A stretch of DNA of 64,000 nucleotides, from contig NZ_CP011789.1 in assembly GCF_001636055.1 (NCBI RefSeq), positions 5,740,501 through 5,804,500 of the forward strand, written 5' to 3'. Positions 49,011-58,593 of this stretch are shown piece by piece. The first letter of the stretch is position 1. The number at the start of each line of letters is the position of its first letter. This DNA comes from Pseudomonas putida. Lineage in GTDB: Bacteria > Pseudomonadota > Gammaproteobacteria > Pseudomonadales > Pseudomonadaceae. The translations under genes and the position numbers were made by a program. The notes beneath the pieces were generated by a model. That model worked only from the letters and a program-made list of their open reading frames with translations. It searched no databases and was not told where the DNA came from.

Positions 49011-50015
49011 ATGACGCCATTCGACGCCAAGCGCCCGCTGCAGCTCAACGATCAGGGCCAGCTACGCCATTTCCTCTCGCTCGACGGTTTGCCCCGCGAA
49101 CTGCTCACCGAGATCCTCGACACCGCCGACTCCTTCCTCGAAGTTGGCGCCCGGGCCGTCAAGAAGGTTCCGTTGCTGCGCGGCAAGACCGTGTGCAACG
49201 TGTTCTTCGAGAACTCCACCCGCACCCGCACCACCTTCGAACTGGCCGCCCAGCGCCTGTCGGCCGACGTGATCAGCCTGAACGTGTCGACCTCCTCGAC
49301 CAGCAAGGGCGAGACCCTGTTCGATACCCTGCGCAACCTGGAAGCCATGGCTGCCGACATGTTCGTCGTGCGTCACTCCGACTCCGGCGCCGCGCACTTC
49401 ATCGCCGAGCACGTGTGCCCGGAGGTCGCGGTGATCAACGGCGGCGATGGCCGCCATGCCCACCCGACCCAGGGCATGCTCGACATGCTGACCATCCGTC
49501 GGCACAAGGGCAGCTTCGAGAACCTTTCGGTGGCGATCGTCGGCGATATCCTGCACTCGCGCGTAGCCCGCTCCGACATGCTCGCGCTCAAGGCCCTGGG
49601 TTGCCCGGACATCCGTGTGATCGGCCCGAAGACGCTGATCCCGATCGGTATCGAGCAGTACGGGGTCAAGGTCTACACCGACCTGGCCGAGGGCCTGAAA
49701 GACGTCGACGTGGTGATCATGCTGCGCCTGCAGCGTGAGCGTATGGCGGGTGGCCTGCTGCCCAGCGAAGGCGAGTTCTACCGCCTGTTCGGTCTGACCA
49801 CCGCACGCCTGGCCGGCGCCAAGCCGGACGCCATCGTCATGCACCCGGGCCCGATCAATCGGGGCGTGGAAATCGAATCGGCGGTGGCCGACGGCAAGCA
49901 CTCGGTGATCCTCAACCAGGTGACCTACGGCATCGCCGTGCGCATGGCCGTACTGTCGATGGCCATGAGCGGCCAGAACGCGCAACGTCAACTCGACCAG
50001 GAGAACGCCCTGTGA
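49011..50015 (+). CDS. pyrB: Aspartate carbamoyltransferase catalytic chain
   Basis: The 334-residue enzyme makes carbamoyl aspartate. The carbamoyl-phosphate motif [17 protein letters not shown] and the [10 protein letters not shown] segment are intact. The N-terminus is extended compared with E. coli PyrB, as in the dodecameric pseudomonad enzyme, which needs the inactive dihydroorotase encoded next. It overlaps pyrC' by four bases (GTGA). Confidence 0.97.
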   Translation: MTPFDAKRPLQLNDQGQLRHFLSLDGLPRELLTEILDTADSFLEVGARAVKKVPLLRGKTVCNVFFENSTRTRTTFELAAQRLSADVISLNVSTSSTSKGETLFDTLRNLEAMAADMFVVRHSDSGAAHFIAEHVCPEVAVINGGDGRHAHPTQGMLDMLTIRRHKGSFENLSVAIVGDILHSRVARSDMLALKALGCPDIRVIGPKTLIPIGIEQYGVKVYTDLAEGLKDVDVVIMLRLQRERMAGGLLPSEGEFYRLFGLTTARLAGAKPDAIVMHPGPINRGVEIESAVADGKHSVILNQVTYGIAVRMAVLSMAMSGQNAQRQLDQENAL

Positions 50016-51283
50016 CCATCAGCATCATCGGCGCACGGGTCATCGATCCCAGCAGCGGCCTGGACCAGATCACCGACCTGCACCTGGAGAACGGTCGCAT
50101 CCTTGCCCTCGGCGCAGCGCCAGCAGGCTTCAGCGCCAGCCGCACGATCCAGGCCGACGGCCTGGTGGCCGCACCTGGCCTGGTCGACCTCGACGTCGCC
50201 CTGCGCGAGCCGGGCTACAGCCGCAAGGGCAACATTGCCAGCGAAACCCGCGCAGCCGTGGCCGGCGGTGTCACCAGCCTGTGCTGCCCGCCGCAGACCA
50301 AACCGGTGCTCGACACCTCGGCCGTCGCGGAACTGATCCTCGACCGCGCCCGCGAGGCAGCCAACAGCAAGGTCTACCCGATCGGCGCCCTGACCAAGGG
50401 CCTGGAAGGCGAGCAACTGGCCGAGCTGGTGGCCCTGCGCGACACCGGCTGCGTGGCCTTCGGCAACGGCCTCAAGGAGATCCCCAACAACCGGACCCTG
50501 GCCCGCGCCCTGGAATATGCCGCCACCTTCGACCTGACCGTGGTGTTCCACTCCCAGGACCGCGACCTGTCAGCCGGAGGCCTGGCCCACGAAGGCGCCA
50601 TGGCCAGCTTCCTTGGCTTGCCGGGCATACCGGAAACCGCCGAGACCGTGGCGCTGGCGCGCAACCTGCTGCTGGTCGAGCAGACCGGCGTGCGTGCGCA
50701 CTTCACCCAGATCACCAGCGCCCGCGGCGCACGGCTGATCGCCCAGGCCCAGCAACTGGGGCTGCCGGTCACGGCTGACGTGGCGCTGTACCAGCTGATC
50801 CTCACCGACGAGGCGCTGCGCGATTTCTCCAGCCTGTACCACGTACAGCCGCCGCTGCGCACGCCGGCCGACCGCGATGGCCTGCGCGAGGCAGTGAAGT
50901 CGGGCGTCATCCAGGCGATCTCCAGCCACCACCAGCCCCACGAGCGCGATGCCAAGCTGGCACCGTTCGGCGCCACCGAAGCGGGGATCAGCAGTGTCGA
51001 ACTGCTGCTGCCGCTGGCCATGACCCTGGTCGAGGACGGCCTGCTCGACCTGCCGACCGTGCTGGCACGGCTGTCCAGCGGCCCGGCCCAGGCGCTGCGC
51101 CTGCCGGCGGGCGAGCTGAAGGTCGGTGGTGCGGCAGACCTGGTGCTGTTCGACCCGAGCGCCTCCACCGTGGCCGGCGAGCAGTGGTTCTCCCGTGGCG
51201 AAAACTGCCCGTTCATCGGGCATTGCCTGCCGGGCGCAGTGCGCTACACCCTTGTCGATGGGCATGTCTGCCACGAGGCCTGA
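50012..51283 (+). CDS. pyrC': Dihydroorotase-like PyrC' (catalytically degenerate)
   Basis: The 423-residue amidohydrolase-fold protein starts with GTG at 50012. Active dihydroorotases carry DxHxHLREPG with two zinc-binding histidines; here the segment reads [10 protein letters not shown], so both histidines are gone. This is the known pseudo-dihydroorotase that assembles with PyrB in pseudomonads and has a structural role, while true PyrC is encoded elsewhere. Confidence 0.93.
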   Translation: MTISIIGARVIDPSSGLDQITDLHLENGRILALGAAPAGFSASRTIQADGLVAAPGLVDLDVALREPGYSRKGNIASETRAAVAGGVTSLCCPPQTKPVLDTSAVAELILDRAREAANSKVYPIGALTKGLEGEQLAELVALRDTGCVAFGNGLKEIPNNRTLARALEYAATFDLTVVFHSQDRDLSAGGLAHEGAMASFLGLPGIPETAETVALARNLLLVEQTGVRAHFTQITSARGARLIAQAQQLGLPVTADVALYQLILTDEALRDFSSLYHVQPPLRTPADRDGLREAVKSGVIQAISSHHQPHERDAKLAPFGATEAGISSVELLLPLAMTLVEDGLLDLPTVLARLSSGPAQALRLPAGELKVGGAADLVLFDPSASTVAGEQWFSRGENCPFIGHCLPGAVRYTLVDGHVCHEA

Positions 51284-51291
51284 GTAGGCCT

Positions 51292-51342
51292 CTTCGCGGG
51301 CAAGTCGCAGCGGCGAACCGCCGCTGCGACTTGCCCGCGAAG
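51292..51342. repeat. REP-derived perfect palindrome, variant type
   Basis: A perfect 24-bp inverted repeat (51292-51315 with 51319-51342) with a three-base loop. The outer half is the REP core CTTCGCGGGCAAG, but the inner half reads TCGCAGCGGCG instead of the usual CCCGCTCCCAC. It ends the pyr operon. Confidence 0.88.
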
Positions 51343-51387
51343 GCCCCACTTCAATGCCACTGCCAATCCGACCATTCATCCCCCCCG

Positions 51388-51416
51388 GTTGAAATCCTTC
51401 CCCCCTCCCCCCATAT
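51388..51416 (+). promoter_or_regulatory. Candidate sigma-32 heat-shock promoter of hslVU
   Basis: GTTGAAA (51388-51394) and CCCCATAT (51409-51416) are separated by 14 bases, a close match to the RpoH consensus CTTGAAA-N13-17-CCCCATNT. The start would fall near 51423, about 40 bases before hslV. HslVU is a heat-shock protease in enterics, which supports the call. Confidence 0.75.
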
Positions 51417-51461
51417 GAGTCTGCAACAGGCATTTTCGCCCCGCTGCGTGGAGACTCTCTC

Positions 51462-51992
51462 TTGACCACCATCGTTTCTGTCCGCCGTAACGGCAAAGTC
51501 GTCATGGGCGGCGACGGCCAGGTATCCCTCGGCAACACCGTCATGAAAGGCAACGCCAAGAAGGTCCGTCGCCTTTACAACGGCGAGGTCATTGCAGGCT
51601 TTGCCGGCGCCACCGCCGACGCCTTCACCCTGTTCGAGCGCTTCGAATCGCAACTGCAGAAGCACTCCGGGCACTTGGTGCGTGCCGCCGTCGAACTGGC
51701 CAAGGAGTGGCGCACGGACCGCTCGTTGAGCCGCCTGGAAGCCATGCTCGCCGTGGCCAACAAGGACGCCTCGCTGATCATCACCGGCAACGGTGACGTG
51801 GTCGAACCCGAAGACGGCCTGATCGCCATGGGTTCCGGTGGTGCCTACGCCCAGGCCGCAGCCCGCGCCCTGCTGAACAAGACCGACCTCTCGGCCCGCG
51901 AAATCGCCGAGACCGCACTGAATATCGCCGGTGACATCTGTGTGTTCACCAACCACAACCTGACCATCGAGGAGCAGGACCTGGCCGAGTGA
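51462..51992 (+). CDS. hslV: HslV, peptidase subunit of the HslVU protease
   Basis: The 176-residue threonine peptidase starts with TTG at 51462, giving [20 protein letters not shown]. After Met removal the N-terminal Thr is the nucleophile, which fixes this start. The [15 protein letters not shown] segment is typical. GTGGAG lies upstream. It forms a double ring capped by HslU and degrades unfolded or regulatory proteins. Confidence 0.96.
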   Translation: MTTIVSVRRNGKVVMGGDGQVSLGNTVMKGNAKKVRRLYNGEVIAGFAGATADAFTLFERFESQLQKHSGHLVRAAVELAKEWRTDRSLSRLEAMLAVANKDASLIITGNGDVVEPEDGLIAMGSGGAYAQAAARALLNKTDLSAREIAETALNIAGDICVFTNHNLTIEEQDLAE

Positions 51993-52006
51993 TCAGCTGA
52001 TCTGGT

Positions 52007-52030
52007 GTCCCGCTCACTGCGGGACTTTTT
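52007..52030 (+). terminator. Intercistronic terminator or attenuator between hslV and hslU
   Basis: GTCCCGC (52007-52013) pairs with GCGGGAC (52019-52025) over a five-base loop, followed directly by five T. It lies between two genes normally co-transcribed. Confidence 0.7.
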
Positions 52031-52068
52031 CCCACGCTGACTCACCACGCCCCAGGACCCAATTCACC

Positions 52069-53412
52069 ATGTCCATGACCCCCCGCGAGATCGTCCACGA
52101 ACTCAACCGCCACATCATCGGCCAGGACGACGCCAAGCGTGCCGTCGCCATCGCCCTGCGCAACCGCTGGCGGCGCATGCAGTTGCCTGCCGAGCTGCGT
52201 GCTGAAGTCACCCCCAAGAACATCCTGATGATCGGCCCTACCGGCGTCGGCAAGACCGAAATCGCCCGACGCCTGGCCAAGCTCGCCAATGCTCCGTTCA
52301 TCAAGGTCGAAGCGACCAAGTTCACCGAAGTCGGCTACGTTGGCCGTGATGTCGAGTCGATCATCCGCGACCTCGCCGATGCCGCGCTGAAGATGCTGCG
52401 CGAGCAGGAAATCGTCCGTGTGCGCCACCGCGCCGAAGACGCCGCCGAAGACCGCATCCTCGACGCCCTGCTGCCGCAGGCGCGGGTCAGCAGCTTCAAC
52501 GAGGAAGCCCAGCAGTCCAGCAGCGACTCCAACACGCGCCAGCTGTTCCGCAAGCGCCTGCGTGAAGGCCAGTTGGACGACAAGGAAATCGAGATCGAAG
52601 TCGCCGATGCGGTGGGCGTCGAAATCGCCGCGCCGCCCGGCATGGAAGAGATGACCAACCAGCTGCAGAGCCTGTTCGCCAACATGGGCAAAGGCAGGCG
52701 CAAGGCACGCAAGCTGAAGGTCAAGGAAGCGCTGAAGATGGTCCGTGACGAGGAGGCGAGCCGCCTGGTCAACGAGGAAGAGCTCAAGGCCAAGGCCCTG
52801 GAAGCCGTCGAGCAGCACGGCATCGTGTTCATCGACGAGATCGACAAGGTGGCCAAGCGCGGCAACGTCGGCGGCGCCGATGTGTCCCGTGAAGGCGTAC
52901 AGCGCGACCTGTTGCCGCTGATCGAAGGCTGCACGGTCAACACCAAGCTGGGCATGGTCAAGACCGACCACATCCTGTTCATCGCCTCCGGTGCGTTCCA
53001 CCTGAGCAAGCCGAGCGACCTGGTACCGGAGCTGCAGGGCCGCTTGCCGATCCGCGTCGAGCTCAAGGCCCTGACGCCGCAGGACTTCGAGCGCATCCTC
53101 AAGGAGCCGCACGCCTCGCTCACCGAACAGTACCGCGAGCTGCTCAAGACCGAAGGCCTGAACATCGCCTTCGCCGACGAAGGCATCAAGCGCATGGCCG
53201 AGATCGCCTTCCAGGTCAACGAGAAGACCGAGAACATCGGTGCCCGCCGCCTGCATACCCTGCTCGAGCGCCTGCTCGAAGAGGTGTCGTTCAGTGCCGG
53301 CGACCTGGCCAGCGCCCATGACGAGACGCCGATCAACATCGACGCCGCCTATGTGAACAGCCACCTCGGTGAGCTGGCGCAGAACGAAGACCTGTCGCGT
53401 TACATCCTGTAA
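52069..53412 (+). CDS. hslU: HslU, AAA+ ATPase of the HslVU protease
   Basis: The 447-residue ATPase has Walker [18 protein letters not shown], Walker B VFIDEIDK, an intermediate domain at about 110-240 and a C-terminal segment ending in SRYIL, which docks into HslV. Length and motifs are standard. It unfolds substrates for HslV. Confidence 0.97.
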   Translation: MSMTPREIVHELNRHIIGQDDAKRAVAIALRNRWRRMQLPAELRAEVTPKNILMIGPTGVGKTEIARRLAKLANAPFIKVEATKFTEVGYVGRDVESIIRDLADAALKMLREQEIVRVRHRAEDAAEDRILDALLPQARVSSFNEEAQQSSSDSNTRQLFRKRLREGQLDDKEIEIEVADAVGVEIAAPPGMEEMTNQLQSLFANMGKGRRKARKLKVKEALKMVRDEEASRLVNEEELKAKALEAVEQHGIVFIDEIDKVAKRGNVGGADVSREGVQRDLLPLIEGCTVNTKLGMVKTDHILFIASGAFHLSKPSDLVPELQGRLPIRVELKALTPQDFERILKEPHASLTEQYRELLKTEGLNIAFADEGIKRMAEIAFQVNEKTENIGARRLHTLLERLLEEVSFSAGDLASAHDETPINIDAAYVNSHLGELAQNEDLSRYIL

Positions 53413-53419
53413 TACCACC

Positions 53420-53502
53420 ACCGCGGGCGAGCCCGCTCCCCAGGGGTCACCACAATGCCGAAGTATGTGGTGCCCCTGTGAGAGCGGGCTTGCCCGCGAA
53501 TG
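53420..53502. repeat. Inverted pair of REP elements, partly decayed
   Basis: CGCGGGCGAGCCCGCTCCCC and a downstream inverted GAGCGGGCTTGCCCGCGAA bracket a second internal inverted repeat (CAGGGG...CCCCTG). It fills the hslU-DUF971 gap. Confidence 0.85.
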
Positions 53503-53567
53503 GGCCCTTGAATCCCTCCATCAGAAGCTGGAAGCTTGTTCCATCAGCTCCCGAGAGATTTCCCCCC

Positions 53568-53945
53568 ATGGCCCGTCTCCCCACCGCCATCAACCTGCAC
53601 AAAGCCTCGAAGACCCTCACACTCACCTACGCCCCCGGCGAGGTCTATCACCTGCCCGCCGAGTTCCTGCGCGTGCACTCCCCCTCCGCCGAGGTCCAGG
53701 GCCACGGCAACCCCATCCTGCAATTCGGCAAGATCAACGTCGGCCTCAGCGGCCTGGAACCTGCCGGCCAATATGCCTTGAAACTGACGTTCGACGACGG
53801 CCACGACAGCGGCCTGTTCACCTGGGAATACCTCGAGCAACTGTGCCTGCGCCAGGAACAGCTGTGGGCCGAGTACCTCGACGAACTGCACAAAGCCGGC
53901 AAATCCCGCGACCCGGTCGAGTCAGTGGTCAAGCTCATGCTCTAG
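53568..53945 (+). CDS. DUF971 (GBBH-like N-terminal domain) protein
   Basis: The 125-residue protein matches DUF971: SKTLTLTYAPGEVYHLPAEFLRVHSPSAEVQGHG and LTFDDGHDSGLFTWEYLEQLC. The fold is shared with the N-terminus of gamma-butyrobetaine hydroxylase and is found in Fe-S or metal-associated proteins, but the function is not known. The ATG at 53568 is used because the protein is conserved from MARLPTAINLHK. It sits just before the pha cluster. Confidence 0.82.
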   Translation: MARLPTAINLHKASKTLTLTYAPGEVYHLPAEFLRVHSPSAEVQGHGNPILQFGKINVGLSGLEPAGQYALKLTFDDGHDSGLFTWEYLEQLCLRQEQLWAEYLDELHKAGKSRDPVESVVKLML

Positions 53946-54178
53946 GTCAAGCTTCCCAGGCGTTAGAGCGCATTTTCTAATGCGTTCTGTTTGAATGACT
54001 TATAGACAGCCAATGACTGGCTGTCTTGCGCATTGCATGAAAGTCGGGTAACCAATGGGGCTGGCAAGTTCCTGCATCTGTTCGTTATCACTGGTCACCC
54101 GAGCAGCAGTACCGGGCGGTCGTCTGTGTACCCGCCACAGCCAGCCGGTACTCGTCTCAGGACAACGGAGCGTCGTAG
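53946..54178 (+). promoter_or_regulatory. phaC1 upstream region with two inverted repeats
   Basis: The 233 bases hold a palindrome CGCATT-TTCT-AATGCG (53970-53985) and an 8-bp stem GACAGCCA/TGGCTGTC with a five-base loop (54005-54025). The second may end the DUF971 transcript or bind a regulator. The phaC1 promoter must lie here, but I cannot point to convincing -35/-10 boxes. GGAGCG precedes the ATG. Confidence 0.4.
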
Positions 54179-55858
54179 ATGAGTAACAAGAACAACGATG
54201 AGTTGCAGAAACAGGCCTCGGAAAACACCCTCGGCCTGAATCCGGTCATCGGCATTCGTCGCAAGGACCTGCTGAGCTCCGCGCGCACCGTACTGCGCCA
54301 GGCGGTGCGTCAGCCGTTGCACAGCGCCAAGCATGTGGCCCATTTCGGCCTGGAACTGAAAAACGTGCTGCTGGGCAAGTCCAACCTGCATCCCGAGAGC
54401 GATGACCGTCGCTTCAGCGATCCGGCCTGGAGCCAGAATCCGCTCTATCGCCGTTACCTGCAGACCTACCTGGCCTGGCGCAAGGAGCTCAACGACTGGA
54501 TCGCCGAGAGTGACCTGTCGCCCCAGGATGTCAGCCGCGGCCAGTTCGTCATCAACCTGATGACCGAGGCCATGGCGCCGACCAACACACTGGCCAACCC
54601 GCAGGCGGTCAAGCGCTTCTTCGAGACGGGCGGCAAGAGCCTGCTCGATGGCCTGTCCAACCTCGCCAAGGACATGGTCAACAACGGCGGCATGCCCAGC
54701 CAGGTGAACATGGAAGCCTTCGAGGTTGGCAAGAACCTCGGCACCAGCGAAGGTGCGGTGGTGTTTCGCAACGACGTGCTGGAACTGATCCAGTATCGGC
54801 CGATCACCGAGCAGGTGCACAGCCGCCCGCTGCTGGTGGTGCCGCCACAGATCAACAAGTTCTATGTTTTCGACCTCAGCCCGGAAAAGAGCCTGGCGCG
54901 CTTCTGCCTGCGCTCCAACCAGCAGACCTTCATCATCAGTTGGCGCAACCCGACCAAGGCCCAGCGTGAGTGGGGCCTGTCGACCTACATCGACGCCCTC
55001 AAGGAAGCAGTGGACGCGGTGCTGGCCATCACCGGCAGCAAGGACCTGAACATGCTCGGTGCCTGCTCCGGCGGCATCACCTGCACCGCGCTGTTGGGCC
55101 ACTACGCCGCGCTGGGCGAAACCAAGGTCAATTCGCTGACCTTGCTGGTGAGCGTGCTCGACACCACGGTCGATACCCAAGTGGCACTGTTCGTCGACGA
55201 ACAGACCCTCGAAGCCGCCAAGCGCCACTCCTACCAGGCCGGCGTGCTCGAAGGCAGCGACATGGCCAAGGTGTTCGCCTGGATGCGCCCCAACGACCTG
55301 ATCTGGAACTACTGGGTCAACAACTACCTGCTCGGCAACGAGCCGCCGATCTTCGACATCCTGTTCTGGAACAACGACACCACACGCCTGCCGGCCGCCT
55401 TCCACGGCGACCTGATCGAGATGTTCAAGACCAACCCGCTGACCCGCGCCGACGCGCTGGAAGTCTCCGGCACCGCCATCGACCTGAAGAAAGTGCAGTG
55501 CGATATCTACAGCGTCGCCGGCACCGCCGACCACATCACCCCCTGGCAGTCGTGCTACCGCTCGGCGCACCTGTTCGGCGGCAAGATCGAGTTCGTGCTC
55601 TCCAACAGCGGCCATATCCAGAGCATCCTCAACCCGCCAGGCAACCCCAAGGCGCGCTTCCTGACCGGTGAAGACCGCCCGGACGACCCGTTGGCCTGGC
55701 AGGAGAACGCGATCAAGCACGCCGACTCCTGGTGGCTGCACTGGCAGGCCTGGCTGGGTGAACGCGCCGGTGAGCTGAAGAAAGCACCGACGCGCCTGGG
55801 CAATCGCGCCTACAGCGCGGGCGAAGCGGCCCCGGGGACCTACGTGCACGAGCGTTGA
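54179..55858 (+). CDS. phaC1: Class II polyhydroxyalkanoate synthase 1
   Basis: The 559-residue enzyme polymerises medium-chain (R)-3-hydroxyacyl-CoA on the granule surface. The lipase-like box GACSGGITC contains the nucleophile Cys296; the catalytic Asp lies in GTADHITPWQ and the His in SNSGHIQSI, all in the class II arrangement. It is the first gene of phaC1-phaZ-phaC2-phaD. Confidence 0.98.
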   Translation: MSNKNNDELQKQASENTLGLNPVIGIRRKDLLSSARTVLRQAVRQPLHSAKHVAHFGLELKNVLLGKSNLHPESDDRRFSDPAWSQNPLYRRYLQTYLAWRKELNDWIAESDLSPQDVSRGQFVINLMTEAMAPTNTLANPQAVKRFFETGGKSLLDGLSNLAKDMVNNGGMPSQVNMEAFEVGKNLGTSEGAVVFRNDVLELIQYRPITEQVHSRPLLVVPPQINKFYVFDLSPEKSLARFCLRSNQQTFIISWRNPTKAQREWGLSTYIDALKEAVDAVLAITGSKDLNMLGACSGGITCTALLGHYAALGETKVNSLTLLVSVLDTTVDTQVALFVDEQTLEAAKRHSYQAGVLEGSDMAKVFAWMRPNDLIWNYWVNNYLLGNEPPIFDILFWNNDTTRLPAAFHGDLIEMFKTNPLTRADALEVSGTAIDLKKVQCDIYSVAGTADHITPWQSCYRSAHLFGGKIEFVLSNSGHIQSILNPPGNPKARFLTGEDRPDDPLAWQENAIKHADSWWLHWQAWLGERAGELKKAPTRLGNRAYSAGEAAPGTYVHER

Positions 55859-55918
55859 GTCGCACCGCCGCGGCCACCCGGCGGGCTGCGGCGCTTCATC
55901 CATCACAGAGTCAGGCGC

Positions 55919-56770
55919 ATGTCGCAACCCTACGTATTCAGGACCGTCGAGCTGGACAACCAGTCCATCCGCACCGCCGTCCGCCCCGGCAAGCCACACC
56001 TGACGCCGCTGCTGATCTTCAACGGCATTGGCGCCAACCTCGAGCTGGTATTCCCATTCATCGAGGCGCTGGACCCGGACCTTGAGGTCATCGCCTTCGA
56101 CGTACCCGGTGTCGGCGGCTCGTCCACGCCCCGCCATCCCTATCGTTTCCCGGGCCTGGCCAAGCTCACCGCGCGCATGCTCGACTACCTGGACTACGGC
56201 CAGGTCAATGTCATCGGCGTGTCCTGGGGCGGGGCGCTGGCCCAGCAGTTTGCCCACGACTATCCCGAGCGCTGCAAGAAACTGGTGCTCGCCGCCACCG
56301 CTGCGGGGGCCTTCATGGTGCCCGGCAAGCCCAAGGTGTTGTGGATGATGGCCAGCCCGCGGCGCTATGTGCAACCGTCGCACGTGATCCGCATTGCGCC
56401 GATGATTTATGGCGGCGCCTTCCGCCGCGACCCGGACCTGGCGTTGCACCACGCCTCCAAGGTGCGCTCCGGGGGCAAGACCGGCTACTACTGGCAACTG
56501 TTCGCGGGGCTTGGCTGGACGAGCATTCACTGGCTGCACAAGATCCACCAGCCGACCCTGGTGCTGGCCGGTGACGATGACCCGCTGATTCCGCTGATCA
56601 ACATGCGCCTGCTGGCCTGGCGAATTCCCAATGCCCAGCTACACATAATCGATGATGGCCACCTGTTCCTGATCACCCGCGCCGAGGCCGTCGCCCCGAT
56701 CATCATGAAATTCCTCCAGGAAGAGCGTCAGCGAGCGGTCATGCATCCGCGGCCGGTGGCGCGCAGGTAA
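55919..56770 (+). CDS. phaZ: Intracellular mcl-PHA depolymerase
   Basis: The 283-residue alpha/beta hydrolase releases hydroxyacids from PHA granules. The nucleophile Ser102 is in GVSWGGAL, followed by an Asp in LAGDDDPLIPL and a His in IDDGHLFLI. Its place between the two synthase genes is typical of Pseudomonas. Confidence 0.97.
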   Translation: MSQPYVFRTVELDNQSIRTAVRPGKPHLTPLLIFNGIGANLELVFPFIEALDPDLEVIAFDVPGVGGSSTPRHPYRFPGLAKLTARMLDYLDYGQVNVIGVSWGGALAQQFAHDYPERCKKLVLAATAAGAFMVPGKPKVLWMMASPRRYVQPSHVIRIAPMIYGGAFRRDPDLALHHASKVRSGGKTGYYWQLFAGLGWTSIHWLHKIHQPTLVLAGDDDPLIPLINMRLLAWRIPNAQLHIIDDGHLFLITRAEAVAPIIMKFLQEERQRAVMHPRPVARR

Positions 56771-56805
56771 GCGGGCGCCAGGACATTCAGTTACTCGGCG
56801 GTGCT

Positions 56806-56870
56806 GCCTTCGCGGGCAAGCCTGCTCCCACGGATCCGGTGCAGGTGGGAGCGGGCTTGCCCGCGAAGGC
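56806..56870. repeat. Inverted pair of REP elements inside the pha operon
   Basis: CTTCGCGGGCAAGCCTGCTC and an inverted copy with GAGCGGGCTTGCCCGCGAAG meet at a GGATCC-containing spacer between phaZ and phaC2. One arm carries a single base difference. The hairpin could affect mRNA stability between the genes. Confidence 0.92.
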
Positions 56871-56906
56871 CGCACCGCAGACAAGGATCGACGAGGGATT
56901 GTTGCC

Positions 56907-58589
56907 ATGAAGGACAAACCGGCGAAGGGGACGACACCGATCCCGGCCACCAGCATGAACGTGCAGAACGCCATTGCCGGCCTGCGCGGTCGCGACCTGA
57001 TCTCGACCCTGCGTCAGGTCGGACGCATCGGCCTGCGCAATCCGCTGCACACCGCCCACCATCTGCTGAGCCTCGGCGGTCAGCTGGGCCGCGTGCTGCT
57101 CGGCGACACACCCCACCAGCCGCACCCTCGGGACGCGCGCTTCAGCGATCCGACCTGGAGCCAGAACCCCTTCTACCGGCGCGGCCTGCAGGCCTACCTG
57201 GCCTGGCAGAAGCAGACCCGCCAGTGGATAGAGGAAAGCTCGCTGGACGATGACGACAGAGCCCGCGCGCACTTTCTGTTCAACCTGCTCACCGACGCCG
57301 TCTCGCCAAGCAACTCGCTGCTCAACCCCCTGGCGGTCAAGGAAATGCTCAACACCGGTGGCCAGAGCGTAGTGCGCGGTCTCGCCCACTTGCTCGACGA
57401 CCTGCGCCACAACGACGGCCTGCCGCGCCAGGTCGACGATCGCGCCTTCGAAGTCGGCAGCAATCTGGCAGCTACCCCCGGCGCGGTGGTATTTCGCAAC
57501 GAGCTGCTGGAGCTGATCCAGTACAAGCCGATGAGCGAAAAACAGTACACCCGCCCGCTGCTGGTGGTGCCGCCGCAGATCAACAAGTTCTATGTATTCG
57601 ACCTGGGGCCGACCAACAGCTTCGTGCAATACATGCTCAAGAACGGCCTGCAGGTGTTCATGGTCAGTTGGCGCAACCCCGACCCGTGCCACCGCGAATG
57701 GGGCCTTTCGAGCTACGTACAGGCACTGGAGGAAGCGCTGGACGCCTGTCGCAGCATCAGCGGCAACCGCGACCCCAACCTCATGGGCGCCTGTGCCGGC
57801 GGGCTGACCATGGCCGCGCTGCAGGGACATCTGCAGGTCAAGGGGCGCTTGCGCAAGGTGCGCAGCGCCACCTACCTGGTGAGCCTGCTCGACAGCCAGT
57901 TCGACAGCCCTGCCAGCCTGTTCGCCGACGAACAGACCCTCGAGGCCTCCAAGCGACGCTCCTACCAGCGCGGCGTGCTCGATGGCGGCGAGGTGGCGCG
58001 GATCTTCGCCTGGATGCGCCCCAACGACCTGATCTGGAACTACTGGGTCAACAACTACCTGCTCGGCAAGACGCCACCCGCCTTCGACATTCTCTACTGG
58101 AACGCCGACAACACTCGCCTGCCTGCTGCCCTGCACGGCGAGCTGCTGGACTTCTTCAAGCTCAACCCACTGGTGCAGCCGGGTGGCCTGGAGGTGTGCG
58201 GCACACCGATCGACCTCGAGCAGGTCACGGTCGACAGCTTTACCGTGGCTGGCAGCAACGATCACATCACCCCCTGGGACGCGGTGTATCGCTCGGCCCT
58301 GCTGCTGGGCGGCGAGCGACGCTTCGTGCTGTCGCACAGCGGGCACATCCAGAGCATCATCAACCCTCCCGGCAACCCCAAGGCCTATTACCTGGAAAAC
58401 CCTCGGCTCTCCAGCGACCCTCGCGCCTGGTTCCACGATGCCACCCGTAGCGACGGCACCTGGTGGCCGCAGTGGCTGGAGTGGATCTCACGCCGCTCAG
58501 GCAGCCTCAGACCGCCGAAGACCGAACTGGGCAGCCCCTCCTACCCACCGCTCGGGCCGGCGCCTGGCACCTACGTGATGGCACGCTGA
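56907..58589 (+). CDS. phaC2: Class II polyhydroxyalkanoate synthase 2
   Basis: The 560-residue paralogue of PhaC1 has the box GACAGGLTM with Cys296, Asp in GSNDHITPWD and His in SHSGHIQSI. It shares the WRNP and MRPNDLIWNYWVNNYLLG segments with PhaC1, so the pair arose by duplication. It is followed after four bases by phaD. Confidence 0.98.
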   Translation: MKDKPAKGTTPIPATSMNVQNAIAGLRGRDLISTLRQVGRIGLRNPLHTAHHLLSLGGQLGRVLLGDTPHQPHPRDARFSDPTWSQNPFYRRGLQAYLAWQKQTRQWIEESSLDDDDRARAHFLFNLLTDAVSPSNSLLNPLAVKEMLNTGGQSVVRGLAHLLDDLRHNDGLPRQVDDRAFEVGSNLAATPGAVVFRNELLELIQYKPMSEKQYTRPLLVVPPQINKFYVFDLGPTNSFVQYMLKNGLQVFMVSWRNPDPCHREWGLSSYVQALEEALDACRSISGNRDPNLMGACAGGLTMAALQGHLQVKGRLRKVRSATYLVSLLDSQFDSPASLFADEQTLEASKRRSYQRGVLDGGEVARIFAWMRPNDLIWNYWVNNYLLGKTPPAFDILYWNADNTRLPAALHGELLDFFKLNPLVQPGGLEVCGTPIDLEQVTVDSFTVAGSNDHITPWDAVYRSALLLGGERRFVLSHSGHIQSIINPPGNPKAYYLENPRLSSDPRAWFHDATRSDGTWWPQWLEWISRRSGSLRPPKTELGSPSYPPLGPAPGTYVMAR

Positions 58590-58593
58590 GCCC

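Noticed and set aside
54058..54082. Sigma-54-like element GGCTGGCAAGTTCCTGCATC before phaC1
   Set aside because: The GG and GC elements are nine rather than ten bases apart, a spacing that normally abolishes sigma-54 recognition.
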